Under the pieces are notes generated by a model. That model searched no databases. It had not been told where the DNA came from and saw only the letters and a list, made by a program, of their open reading frames with translations. A stretch of DNA of 64,000 bases, taken from contig NC_087066.1 in the NCBI RefSeq assembly GCF_963678635.1, forward strand, positions 28,773,301-28,837,300. The letters run 5' to 3'. Origin of the DNA: Symsagittifera roscoffensis (taxonomy: Eukaryota; Xenacoelomorpha; Acoela; Convolutidae). Positions 46,471 to 57,002 of this stretch are shown in pieces. A program made the translations under genes and the position numbers. How positions within the stretch are numbered: position 1 is the stretch's first letter; each line of letters begins with the position of its first letter.

Positions 46471-47060
46471 CGTAGCCTGGTCGCCATGTTTTGCTGTTTG
46501 AGTTTTAGTTATACTTACAGTTATGATCGTATAACTTACAGTTACTCCTTTCGCAAGGTCTCAACCGGAATTTTTCCCTGACGACACTAATTCTGAATTC
46601 CAAGTTCGCCAAAGGTATCTCTGATTAAATTGTGCAAACATCAAGCCCAACTTTACCTCTAAGCAAAGTTATGTTTTATTAAGGTCTCCCGAGGTTTTTA
46701 TTTAATTATCTAATTAACGTTCCAACCTCCCGAGGGTAGGGGGAGACCCTTTTATGTGTGTAGCTAGTTCATTTTAATCTAATCCCGACCTTTTAGCTAT
46801 CAGGGGAGCGTAGTTCGCTCATCAGGCTCAAATTGGGCCAAGAATCACCGATGCATCAGCTCTTCATCCTCAATCTAATGCTGCACGCAGCTCTCTATTC
46901 CACTCATCTTTACTTTACACTACCACTACTATACCATTATAACCTCGATGAAAGACAGCGCTGGCAGACTCAATCACCGTGCTTCTCTGGCTTCATTCTG
47001 CCCACAAAAAAGCTTAATGTGTTAGTGGCAAACAGAAGAGATGAGATCCTAGGACCTGCT
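46471..47060 (-). other. Candidate LTR and primer-binding site of a minus-strand retroelement
   Basis: On the minus strand AAAACA is followed by TGGCGACCAGGCTACGGG. TGGCGACC is the tRNA-Arg primer-binding start also seen near 3040. Sequence above 46490 is more GC-balanced than its surroundings and includes a pyrimidine/purine block (CTCCCGAGGGTAGGGGGAGA). No second LTR copy was found, so this is a weak call. Confidence 0.3.
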
Positions 47061-48162
47061 GAAATTTAAAAATGATATCACGTGCAAGGAAAGAAAAACA
47101 CGAGTGACAATGATACCAGACTGAATATCTTTTCGAAGTCGATTAGCAGCGATTCAGTAATGAGGCTGGCATGGCTATGCCAGCCAAGGTAACTTTATCC
47201 TCTCGAAACAACGAGCGTTCTCCAACTACCAGAACCAGACAAAACAATCAAATTGGTCACTATGCTCTTCGCCACACATACGATTTAAGTTACAACTCTT
47301 TGGGAATGCTTCAGTGATTATCCAAAGCCAGAAAAAATTGTTGCGTTTCGTCTTCACCTTGAAAAGAAAAACTTTGGTACAATTGCAGTAAAAAGTTTGA
47401 ATAAAAGCAAAGGAGTTGTAAGTAGAGCTTCACTGAAGAATACAATTGTCTCAACACGAATCAATCGATGCCCCAAAAACCTTGACACATAGAATGGATT
47501 TTTTTGGAATAAACGGCTCAAAGGGAGGGTCAGACCTTCAAAACTGCCCTACGGTTGCAAATATACCCAAAAATTGGACGCCAAATCTAAGTCTGCGCAA
47601 TTTGTTTTGGTCTACGGCAGTGTCCTTCAACAGATATTTACGGATATTCGGTCACAGAAATAAGTTGATCAGATCAATTAACGCAGTAACAAACACCGAA
47701 AGCGCGACAATGCGCCAAATCATGATTAGGTCTGATCTTCCGCCAGAAGGAGGTTTTTGGGTTGCCCCCTATTGCTAGGGCCGGAGTTGACGATTTAGGA
47801 CCATCTAAACACAATTCCACAATTCCTGTACTACTGTTCTGTGCAAGATGAGGGCAGCCAACCACCATCATGAGTGCCAATGGTCCCAACGTTGCTGTGC
47901 TGCCAAGAAGCAGAAAGAACCAACTATTATTTGAAAAACAAAAATGAGAGAAACTCAAAATAAAACACATAGTTTAGCGCTCTAGAAGCTGAGTTGACAT
48001 TATTTAGGAGCGCTTGATTAGGAGCTCAATACTGTTTGAAGTTTTGGGATTTTGATCTATAACAGATGAGATTTTGCAATCTACTGTGTGTCAGGTAGAG
48101 CAAAATTGGTATCTAGACCGCTCATTCCATTGAGCTACAATCTAAAATGACTCTGACACACT
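47061..48162. other. Stretch with weak open frames, no recognised gene
   Basis: A plus-strand frame of about 65 codons near 47300-47490 (containing FSDYPKPEKIVAFRLHLEKK) and frames at 47446-47778 (plus) and 47674-47970 (minus) are longer and more GC-balanced than background. I recognise no domain in any of them. They may be a retroelement fragment. Confidence 0.3.
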
Positions 48163-48594
48163 TTCTTCTTGGTCTTCGAACAATCTGTGCTTCTTATATT
48201 CCTAATGCCGGCTGGTTCTGCGATTTAAGGAAAGCCCATAGAATCTCAACAAAATAGCCAGACAAGTTGGCAACGACAATCGCATGAATCTGCGGCAATG
48301 AAAAACGCGCTCAAAAAAAATTTCCGCGGTTGCAAAAATCTAAACGTGGGCTTCTTAGTGTTGCTTTTTGACGATTCAATCAAACGATGCGACTACAAGA
48401 TGGCTCGACAGAAAAATATTATCTGCTAAAATGTAGTTTCTCAAAAAGCAACAATCCTAACTTCAATATAAATTTACAAAAGCCTCTCGTTAAAATAGCA
48501 CTGCTGCTCTATTTTAGTTTTTTCTAGATAATACGACCATTGAAAATGGGGAGGAACTTTGTTTACGGATGTGTTTTATTTTTTTATTGATTTT
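48163..48594 (+). repeat. 430-bp dispersed direct repeat, copy 1
   Basis: It starts TTCTTCTTGGTCTTCGAACA and runs to GGATGTGTTTTATTTTTTTA, nearly identical to 52747-53181 in the same orientation. Differences are scattered single bases and one or two short indels. Confidence 0.9.
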
Positions 48595-48785
48595 TTTTTG
48601 TTTTTCCGCAAAATTTGGAAGCAATCACGGAAATAAGTCAAGTCAAATATTGTTTTAAATCCATTTTAGTCATGTTTCGAGCAACGAAACCTAAGGCGTG
48701 TGTAAGTGTATGTGCGTGTTTGCTTAGGAATGTTTGTTACCATACTCATGGTTAGCAGCTGAGCCAAATGGGGTGGACATTTTAT

Positions 48786-49310
48786 TGTTCCGACTTTCGA
48801 TACGAAAGTAACGGAATATTTGTGCTCGGGGTGGTTTTTTTTTCTTCAGACAAATTTCGACTTTTTAACTAGCCATTTTTGACGGAATTTTTTAAAAATC
48901 AGTCGAAAGGCATTGTTGTCCTGAGCTCAAATTTGAAAAGATATTTCACCTGTGATCATTTTTTGTAAAGTTATGGGGGTCTAAAGATTGCCATTTTGGC
49001 CAATTTGTGACAATTAACGCGCGATATATTCCGCGCTATTAACGCGTAAGCGGAGAATTAATCCGTCTTAAAATCGTTCCAAATTGGTTGAACGAAGCTT
49101 ATTTGCTATAATTGATTTGTTCCAAGGAGCGACACCTATCCTTTTGTATCTATGGTGTGTGGAGGGATGAATTTGATGAAAAATTTAAAATTATAGAAAA
49201 AAAAATTTCATTTTTTTTTATTACATTTGTTTTTTTTTGTTATTACTGCTCCATAAAACCTTAAAAGGCAGTAGGAACATTCAGGCTTTCGCTCTGATAC
49301 GAGCAGTCTT
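48786..49310 (-). repeat. Hairpin-ended element, complete solitary copy in minus orientation
   Basis: On the minus strand it starts AAGACTGCTCGTATCAGAGC, then GAAAGCCTGAATGTTCCTAC, and ends ACTTTCGTATCGAAAGTCGG then AACAA. The central CGCGCGATATATTCCGCGC palindrome is kept. The terminal hairpin loop here reads GCGAAAGC instead of GCGAAGC. Confidence 0.82.
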
Positions 49311-51142
49311 GTTTTGTTAGGTATCAAACTACTGTTGTCAGCGTTTCACGGTCTATATTTTATTAAATATAGTCAATTACTTTATGAATAATTGTTTCGC
49401 GCTCTTTGCAAGAACGGAATTACAAATTAAAATTTTTTTTACAAAAACGAAACTTAAAAGAGCGTCATAAGACTAGATTTGGTCTGTTTTAGAGCAGGAA
49501 TAAAAAACGGTTTTTGGAAATCGTGGTAGATAGGGGGAAAGAAAAATTTAAAATGAGAGCCCAACTTTAAAATGAGAGCCCTCACAAAAGATGGAACGGG
49601 AAAAGTCTTTCAGCTTGGTAGAAATAGAATTTAGGGGTTTACCAGAACCGACAACTTCTGAAAACATTGTCGAAAAACAATGAAGGAATCATATTTAGAT
49701 TTTTATATAGTTTAATTACAAAACAGCTTAATCATCAGGTCACTAATAGTTTGATTATAGTTATCTAAAAGTTGAAGGTTGGGTTGAAGTTGTTTAGCTC
49801 TCGCTTATCAAAAAAATCTCATTTTTTCTGTATATTTTGCAATTTTGAAAAAAAGAGGAAAATTGTTGAAATAGACACGAGTTTTAGCAATGGAGCGCTT
49901 TGATGCAAACTTTGCGTGTGTTGCGACAGTTGCACATATTTAGTATTTAGTTTTTTTTTATTTCGGATTGATTTTTGCTCCGTTTTATTTTGCAAAAAAG
50001 TTTTAGCAGTTCACACGCCTGTACATTTTATTGTAAAATTCGTGGCTTGCTATTTTTCCGAAAGAGGTTATGTGGTTTTTGAATATTGATTTTTTCGAAA
50101 ACTTTAGATGATGAAAAGCTAAAACGTGAAAAATGAGAGCTTATGATTTCTATAGATAATTTTCAATTACTTCCCTCAAAATATTAATCATAATCATATT
50201 GCTCTATATTGGTAACGAAAACAATCAATTTCAAGTTTTCTCAGCCTTTAGAAAAAAATAATGAAACTCAATAATAGCGGTTTGTACAGCAAGCAGAAAA
50301 AAGTTCCAAAAACAATAGGCGACTGAAATCTCTGGTTTGATGACAGCACTCAGATTTCAAAAGGAAATTGCTCAACTAAATTTTTTAAAACTTGTTATAT
50401 ACCAATTTTCTTCACTGATTAGTAAAAAATCTCTATAATATAATTTTGAAAACACCTTGGAATATTTTTGTTTTTTTTTCTGCTTCAATTGAGCATATTT
50501 TTCCCGCAACACTGATAAAAAACCTCACTTCAAAAATTAAGAACCAGTTTACAAATTAAAAAACCATGCGAACTAGCCCGAAAAAAATTATAAAATGTCT
50601 AGTAATGTAAGCAGCCTTTAATATTATGTGCAGCATTTAAAATTTAACAAAAAACTAGCTGTATCTTCGCTATATCTTAGATGGGATAATTAAATTGATC
50701 GGTCTAATGATTGAATGGATTTGTTTTAGAATTATGGATATAATTTTTGCGGTAATTTTCTTATGAGATCAATTGCCTTAATCAAGTGGGATCATGAGTC
50801 AAAATGTTCTGTCAATTATTATCGAAACATTTATTTTTGAGATTAATTTTTCCCGCTCCCGTTGACATCATTTTGTTAATTTCAGATTTAATGAAGTGGG
50901 AGTGCGAACTGAAATCACTCGATTGGCGCTGGAAATTGTTGTTGTTCAGCCCACTCACTCACATTCAAAACGCAAGACCAGGAAATCGTTGAATAAGAGG
51001 TACCATGAGAAAACCAGCTTGTGATTAGCTGACTTTAACTTCCTGCTCCTAATTTCCATACACCAACTGTTCCTGACTTAGACAGAAGGCCGATATTACA
51101 AAGTACACTCAGTCCTAAACAAGTGTCAGTCCTGAACTAATA
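49311..51142. other. Intergenic stretch with no recognised feature
   Basis: AT-rich with short chance frames only. Confidence 0.35.
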
Positions 51143-52060
51143 TCAGTATCTAGGCAAATGTCTTAGTTTCGTCATTGCTTCAATTGTAATTTTTTCTGCT
51201 AATTTCATCTTTGTGACTCGTATAAGGTCGTCATTCCCCGAGTATACTTCTGTTAAAACACCTAGTGGCCAATGTAATGGTGATTTTTCGTCCTCAGTTA
51301 GAAAAACTAGATCACCTTTTTCAATCTGTTTTTCAGTTGCGTTTTTGGTCCCTCCTGCATTTTTACGAGATAGTTCTTTGTCCATTCTTCCAAAATTTGT
51401 CAATTAGATGCGTCACTTTGTTAAAGATTTCTTTCGGATTGACTTCATCATTGTCAAAATTTGTTGGTACTGCATCAAGAAAAAAATAGCTTGAGTTTTA
51501 AAAGCCATTCCATAACCTTGCCAGAAGGAACCGATGAAGTTTGTCAAATTATCAGAGAAAAATTTTTTCGGACCTCCTTGTTGACCTCCTTACAGCCTTC
51601 AGGCAATCATGCATAATAAGCGAATTGACCAAATCCAGATGAGCAAATTTCGAAGAAAAACAAATAAATACCATGAAAAAGGTGTGCTTCTTCTCTTGAC
51701 CATCTTTGAATGTAGAGCTCCCGCGAGGTCTATGCCGGTATATGTGAATGGAGGTAAAGAATTGACTCTTTCTGAAAGTTAATCACCCATCAACTGACTC
51801 AGACCTCGACAATTGTATCCAAAATTTTTGATGCATGCAGCGATCAGTTGTCGGATCACCCTTCGTGCGCCATTTATCCTAAAGCGTTGTCAAGTATGGA
51901 GAACTGTTGCATTCTGTCCAGCGTGCAGATGCTTTTCGTGGCTTCTTCAAACAATGAGTTGCAATAAATGGTACTTATTTGAAAGAATCATCTGGCACTT
52001 CGCATTTTCATTAAGGCAATCCAAAGCTGTGGTTCGATCATTATTTCTTAAAATCTGACG
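51143..52060 (-). pseudogene. BEL/Pao retrotransposon integrase end, degenerate
   Basis: From high to low coordinates the minus strand shows, in shifting frames: IRQLIAACIKNFGYNCRGLS (decayed HHCC region, about 51860-51790), PPFTYTGIDLAGALHSKM (start of the integrase catalytic core with its first Asp, about 51750), FSDNLTNFIG (second Asp, about 51555) and, in the open frame 51403-51143, GDLVFLTEDEKSPLHWPLGV to MTKLRHLP, the C-terminal DUF5641-type domain typical of BEL/Pao elements. The order matches the family. Several frameshifts and missing stretches make it a relic. Confidence 0.82.
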
Positions 52061-52072
52061 CCCGGGTCGAGA

Positions 52073-52297
52073 TCCCGCTCAAAAACCGCTCATTTCTTGC
52101 GGTGATTTTGAACGGATTTTCAAGCAAGATTTGAGCGGTTTTTAAGCGGTTTTTGAGCGGTCTTATAAAGAAAAACGATTAAAATCAACAAAAAGGCCTG
52201 AAACGTAATGTGACCCCGGGTTGACCTCCATAAACCGAAAATGCTTATCTTACATTTCCCCACACCGAAAATGCTTATCATACAATTGCCTGCATCA
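52073..52297. repeat. GAGCGGTTTTT unit cluster flanking the palindrome
   Basis: Units of CCGCTCAAAAACCGCTC and TTGAGCGGTTTTTAAGCGG occur in both orientations, then a paired CCGAAAATGCTTATCTTACA / CCGAAAATGCTTATCATACA duplicate leads into the palindrome. No coding frame. Confidence 0.7.
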
Positions 52298-52748
52298 AAT
52301 GTATGGAAAAATGCTCGAGCAAATCAACCACTGGAAAATATGTAAAATTTGAGCTGTTTGAGCGGTTTTTTTAGACAATTACGGTCAAAATCTTGCTTCA
52401 AAATGAGCGGTTTGAGCGGTTTTTGAACGGTTTATCTAAAAAAACCGCTCAAAAACCGCGCAAGATTTGAACGGTTTTGAGCGGTTTATTTAAAAAAAAC
52501 CGCTCAAAAACCGCGCAAGACTTGAGCGGTTTTTGAGCGGTTTTTTTTTTTAGAAAAACCGCTCAAAACCGTTCAAATCTTGCAGGGTTTTTGAGCGTTT
52601 TTTTTTTAGATAAACCGTTCAAAAACCGCTCAAACCGCTCATTTTGAAGCTAGATTTTGACCGTAATTGTCTAAAAAAAACCGCTCAAGCCGCTCAAACT
52701 TTACATATTTTCCAGTGGTTATTTTGCTCGAGCATTTTTCCATACATT
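52298..52748. repeat. 451-bp near-perfect palindrome of GAGCGGTTTTT units
   Basis: AATGTATGGAAAAATGCTCG at the left is inverted at the right as CGAGCATTTTTCCATACATT. The arms, each about 225 bases, match almost throughout, meeting near 52523. Each arm has unique sequence outside (GACAATTACGGTCAAAATCT) and repeated GAGCGGTTT / AAACCGCTC units inside, so there is dyad symmetry at two scales. The direct repeat at 52747 begins exactly where the palindrome ends. Confidence 0.93.
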
Positions 52749-53181
52749 CTTCTTGGTCTTCGAACAATCTGTCTTTCTTATATTCTTAATGCCGACTGGT
52801 TCTGCGATTTAAGAAAAGCCCATAGAATCTCACCAAAAGAGCCAGACATAAGTTGGCAATGACAATTGCATGAATCTGCGACAATGAAAAACGCGCTCAA
52901 AAAAAATTCTGCGGTTGCAAAAATCTAACCGTGCGCTTCTCAGTTTTGCTTTTGACGATTCAATTAAACGATGCGACTACAAGATGGCTCGAAAGAAAAA
53001 CATTATCTGCTAAAATGTAGTTTCTCGAAAAGCAACAATCCTAACTTCAATATAATTTTACAAAAGCCTCTCGTTAAAATAGCACTGCTGCTCTATTTTA
53101 GTTTTTCTAGATAATACGAGCATTGAAAATGGGGAGGAACTTCGTATACGGATGTGTTTTATTTTTTTTTCTTTTTTTATT
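52747..53181 (+). repeat. 430-bp dispersed direct repeat, copy 2, cut by assembly gap
   Basis: It matches 48163-48594 from TTCTTCTTGGTCTTCGAACA to the T-rich end, where the sequence runs into unknown bases. It abuts the palindrome. Confidence 0.9.
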
Positions 53182-53381
53182 NNNNNNNNNNNNNNNNNNN
53201 NNNNNNNNNNNNNNNNNNNNNNNNNNNNNNNNNNNNNNNNNNNNNNNNNNNNNNNNNNNNNNNNNNNNNNNNNNNNNNNNNNNNNNNNNNNNNNNNNNNN
53301 NNNNNNNNNNNNNNNNNNNNNNNNNNNNNNNNNNNNNNNNNNNNNNNNNNNNNNNNNNNNNNNNNNNNNNNNNNNNNNNNN
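53182..53381. other. Assembly gap, 200 N
   Basis: Exactly 200 unknown bases. The round number suggests a scaffolding gap of unknown real size, sited at a T-rich run beside a palindrome, both hard to sequence. Confidence 0.99.
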
Positions 53382-53649
53382 CTTGCTGATTGTCTTGCGA
53401 TTAAGGTAAGTGAGCTCTTCTGTGAAGCAATTAGCCTGAACTTGACAAAAAACTACTTACAAGTGCTGGAACAGCATTACTGGATGTCAACTGGCGCTTT
53501 CTAATGATGAGAACTAACATCATAACCAGTGATGCTGTTTCTAGAAGCTTCTGCAGCGATCCAAATCGTTAGTTTTAGATCCAGTGTTGGCTGCTATTAT
53601 CTGCCGGCAGGGGTTTTGTTGTTGATCTCATTTGTCCAGGATTGCCGGT

Positions 53650-55780
53650 ATCCTCCCCCCTTGGCGAAGCAGGGTTGCTTATTGAACGTGTAGTGATCAG
53701 AATCTAAACAAGATTCTGCCTCTTTACTTCTTTTGTAGTTTCCAGGAAGTCTGGCTGGATGAGACTCTTAAGTGGTTTTGATTGCAGCCAGTGAAGATCA
53801 TTCCACCGAAGCCGACTATCCAGAAGCTGCTTTGCTGTTACTGACGCAATCCAGTTAGGAACTTGCAGGGCGTGAGAGACAACCATGCAAGTGCGATTGT
53901 GTAGATGTTCCATGCGTAGGTATTGATGTTGATGCGTAGGGTCGAACAATATTTCAGAAATACGTCCAGGAGTTTGGATCCGATGACCATCGCAAAAAGA
54001 TGCAGTCTTTGTATGATTTCCTATTTCTTTGGTACCAGTTGTGATTTAGCAGCGACAAGAGGACACCTGACAATGGTATGGCTGAAGATATGCGGGCATA
54101 AACGCAAGCCTCGTGGGCACTTTCCGAGGCATCACAAAAGAAGTGTAGTTGGTCTTGCACACTTCCAAAGTCTTCGAATACCGATGCCGCATATCGAGGC
54201 ACCTGGTGCTCATCTAAAGTTTCCAGTTTAAAGATCTAGTAGTAGAATTGATTTGCAATGCGTTTTCCGACATCATCATCCCAAACGAGTTCCACATTCC
54301 AAGTTTGTTGGAAGAGTATCTTAAGTAGAACCGTTACAGGGACTAGGAGTCTGAGAGGGTCGAAAAGCTTGATATGCTACTGGAGAAGATGCGACGAGTA
54401 ATTGTACTTCGTGGAGCATCATCGGAAACCTGTAGGGATTCGAAGGAATGTTCATTTCTTGATTTTAGAGCAGCAAAAATTGGAGTTCCTTCGACGCTGG
54501 AATTCTAAATGCAGCTCCTGGAGGTATTTTATCAAGTTTTGTGTAACGTTGGCATTAGAATCATTGCTGGGATACTTGCCAATTTTGATGTCGCATTGCG
54601 GCACCGTGGCAGGCCTCGTTTCAAACTTCCCAGAATGACTGGGCAAGTCTGTCCTTGTAGGTGTTTTAAAAACTCTTCCGGGGTCCTTCGAAGATATTTT
54701 TGTGACTTCCTGCTCCAACAGCTTTCCTGGAGTTTTCAGACGATTTCACTCCTCTCTAGCACATGTGCATCTCGATACCTCTGGCAACTGTAGACGTGAA
54801 GATACTCCTGGCATGCTTCGACGTTGCACTTCGGAAGCGGTGGTGGTCTACGTCTTTTTTCAGCAACAACGAGTTCTTTGATATCTCTGTGAAATCATGA
54901 CACAGTGGGCGCAATGTTTTACGAACATCAACCCGATTGTCCAGAAATTCAAGCAAACATCGAAATGGGAGATATGATTTCCCTGGATAATGAAGCTCCT
55001 ATGCCTTCTGTGACTCTGGATCCATCTTTGATGACAGAAGATGGTGCCACACATTGCTGTCAACAGCCCAACCCATGGCTGACATCGATTGACTAGCTTC
55101 ACTGGAGGTGGAATGCCGAAGTCGAAATTGTATGACATTCTTCTCCTTCACCAATATAAAAATGGTGATCTTGTTGAGAAGTGGCCTCAAGATGAGTCGA
55201 TCATTCTTGTAACGTTCCTCCAGAAGTTACCGTGCCATGTCATACTTAACCTTAATGATGGGTACATTCCGGGTTAGATTTCAGATGTAGATAATGGGTA
55301 GATTCCTGCCAATTGATTCTTCAGGCGGCGTCTAGCCAGACGCTGCTGCCCTTGAGACGCTGAAGGATTTTTTCTGCTGTATCATGTTCCCATGCCGGGA
55401 TTCTGTGGTGATCGTCGGTTCTTTCCACCAAGGTCAAAAAATTGTTTGGCAGACCACGGTAACTGGCGAGATGACAAAATTAACTCAGGTTGCTGTATAT
55501 GTCGGATGTTTCACTTGATGTTTGGTCGGCTATGGACCAAAATGTAGCTTCGTGGTATCTCAGATAAGATAAAAAGACTGACTGGTCCAAAAGTTGAATT
55601 GATTGATTCTGGAAATTTGTATAATTTTTTTTGCTTTCTCTAGGATAGGAGGTTTGTCTAGGATAGTCGAAATCCGTTAGAAAAAAACCTGAAGTTTGAA
55701 ATTTGCTGGAGTTTGATGTCGCATTGCGGCACCGTGGCAGGCCTCGAACAATTTTTGCTTTCTGCAACCTGGTATCATGC
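53650..55780 (-). pseudogene. BEL/Pao retrotransposon gag, RT and RNase H relic
   Basis: On the minus strand, high to low: Cys/His-rich pieces of gag zinc knuckles in two frames (about 55060-54800, for example KTLRPLCHDF); a stretch with RPATVPQCDI; an RT C-terminal piece (HIKLFDPLRLLVPVTVLLK, ending VWDD, about 54370-54270); an RNase H-like piece with LHFFCDASESAHEACVYARI in 54202-53954; and IASVTAKQLLDSRLRWNDLH in 53949-53704. The RT core is missing. AAGGGGGGAGG near 53665, a polypurine tract-like run, follows. The string GATGTCGCATTGCGGCACCG is present twice (54587 and 55717), showing an internal rearrangement. Confidence 0.72.
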
Positions 55781-57002
55781 ATTTAATTCAACTGGGTATC
55801 CTTCAAGCCTTGCAACCATGTGTTTCTGTTTTAATCTGCTGAAAAATTAAATTGAAAAAAAAACTTAAGCCGGGCGAGTGATGAATTTTATGAGGGCATT
55901 AATTTATCTTCTTACACTTTTCAGAAATTATTGGGTTAAATAAGCCCTAACTCCTCATCAAAGTCAGACTGATTATACCCGTGAATAGTGAGCCGAGCAA
56001 AAATGGTGAAAAACAGAGGGTACTTCTTGCTAAAATTATTACTGCGCTCACAAACTTTTGTACTAATTTTACGGTAAGGTGAGGAACATAGATAATAAGA
56101 TTAGTAAGAGCGTCAATTGTGACTTGTATTTTGGAAAATTCAAATCGAGCTATCATCAAATTTAAAAACATAAAATGAAGAAGCAGCACAAGAGTCAGCG
56201 CTGAAGCAGGTCAAAACTCTTATATCAAAAAAGTAAGAAATTATGATAAAAACTCTTACAGAAACGTTTTAGAGTTATGATGATAAATTGCGATTTTCAA
56301 TAAAAAATAACGGAAAAGTTTTGCTTGAGTAGTTTTTTCAGGCTAATTTTTTAAAAACAAATTGAAACTTTTAACTCCACTTCAAAAAAATTTGCTTCAA
56401 TTCACCTGGGGTTATTTTTCGCTGAGAATTTTTTGATTCGGAAGAATTAATGAGAATTTTTTGAATTTTTAATAAGGCGCAGCAAGTGCAGCTGAATATT
56501 ACGGCTCAGAAATATTTCAAAAAGTAATTAAAGCACATGTCTAGCAGATTCTAATGTATGATTTTGTAGTTTACATCGGGGAACATTTTTCAAAAAAAAT
56601 CATCAAATAGTATGTGAAAAACGCAGAGTTCTATACCGTAAATTTCACTGAATAACAATAACTGAATTCCAGATTCAAAAGTTGAGCAACAAACTTAAAT
56701 CACCAACGTACGTGACCACCACTGGCAGGAACTAATTAATCGTTAACCGCACCAAACATATGACCAGTACCAATGGCGCCAAGCAAACACAATATATATA
56801 TATATATAAAGGCTGAATAGAGTGATAATATATATATAATTCCCTCAAAAATCATTTTTAAATCGAAATTTAAAATTGTAGCCAATGAATCAATGTTTTG
56901 AGTTTTAGACCCAACAATGGTCCACCCTCTCCCTGGGCATCAGTTTAAGTTTTAAGTAAAAATTTTCCTTCAAAGTTTTCCTTCAATCATAGTTCCATCT
57001 TC
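55781..57002. other. Intergenic stretch with AT microsatellite
   Basis: No gene was recognised. Two short (AT)n runs lie at about 56789-56806 and 56828-56838. Confidence 0.5.

Noticed and set aside
48163-53181. Reading the 430-bp repeats as LTRs of the BEL element
   Set aside because: Copy 2 lies between the integrase and RNase H pieces of BEL, and no TG...CA ends or primer-binding site are seen beside either copy.
53123-53504. Frames running through the N block
   Set aside because: They exist only because unknown bases were translated.
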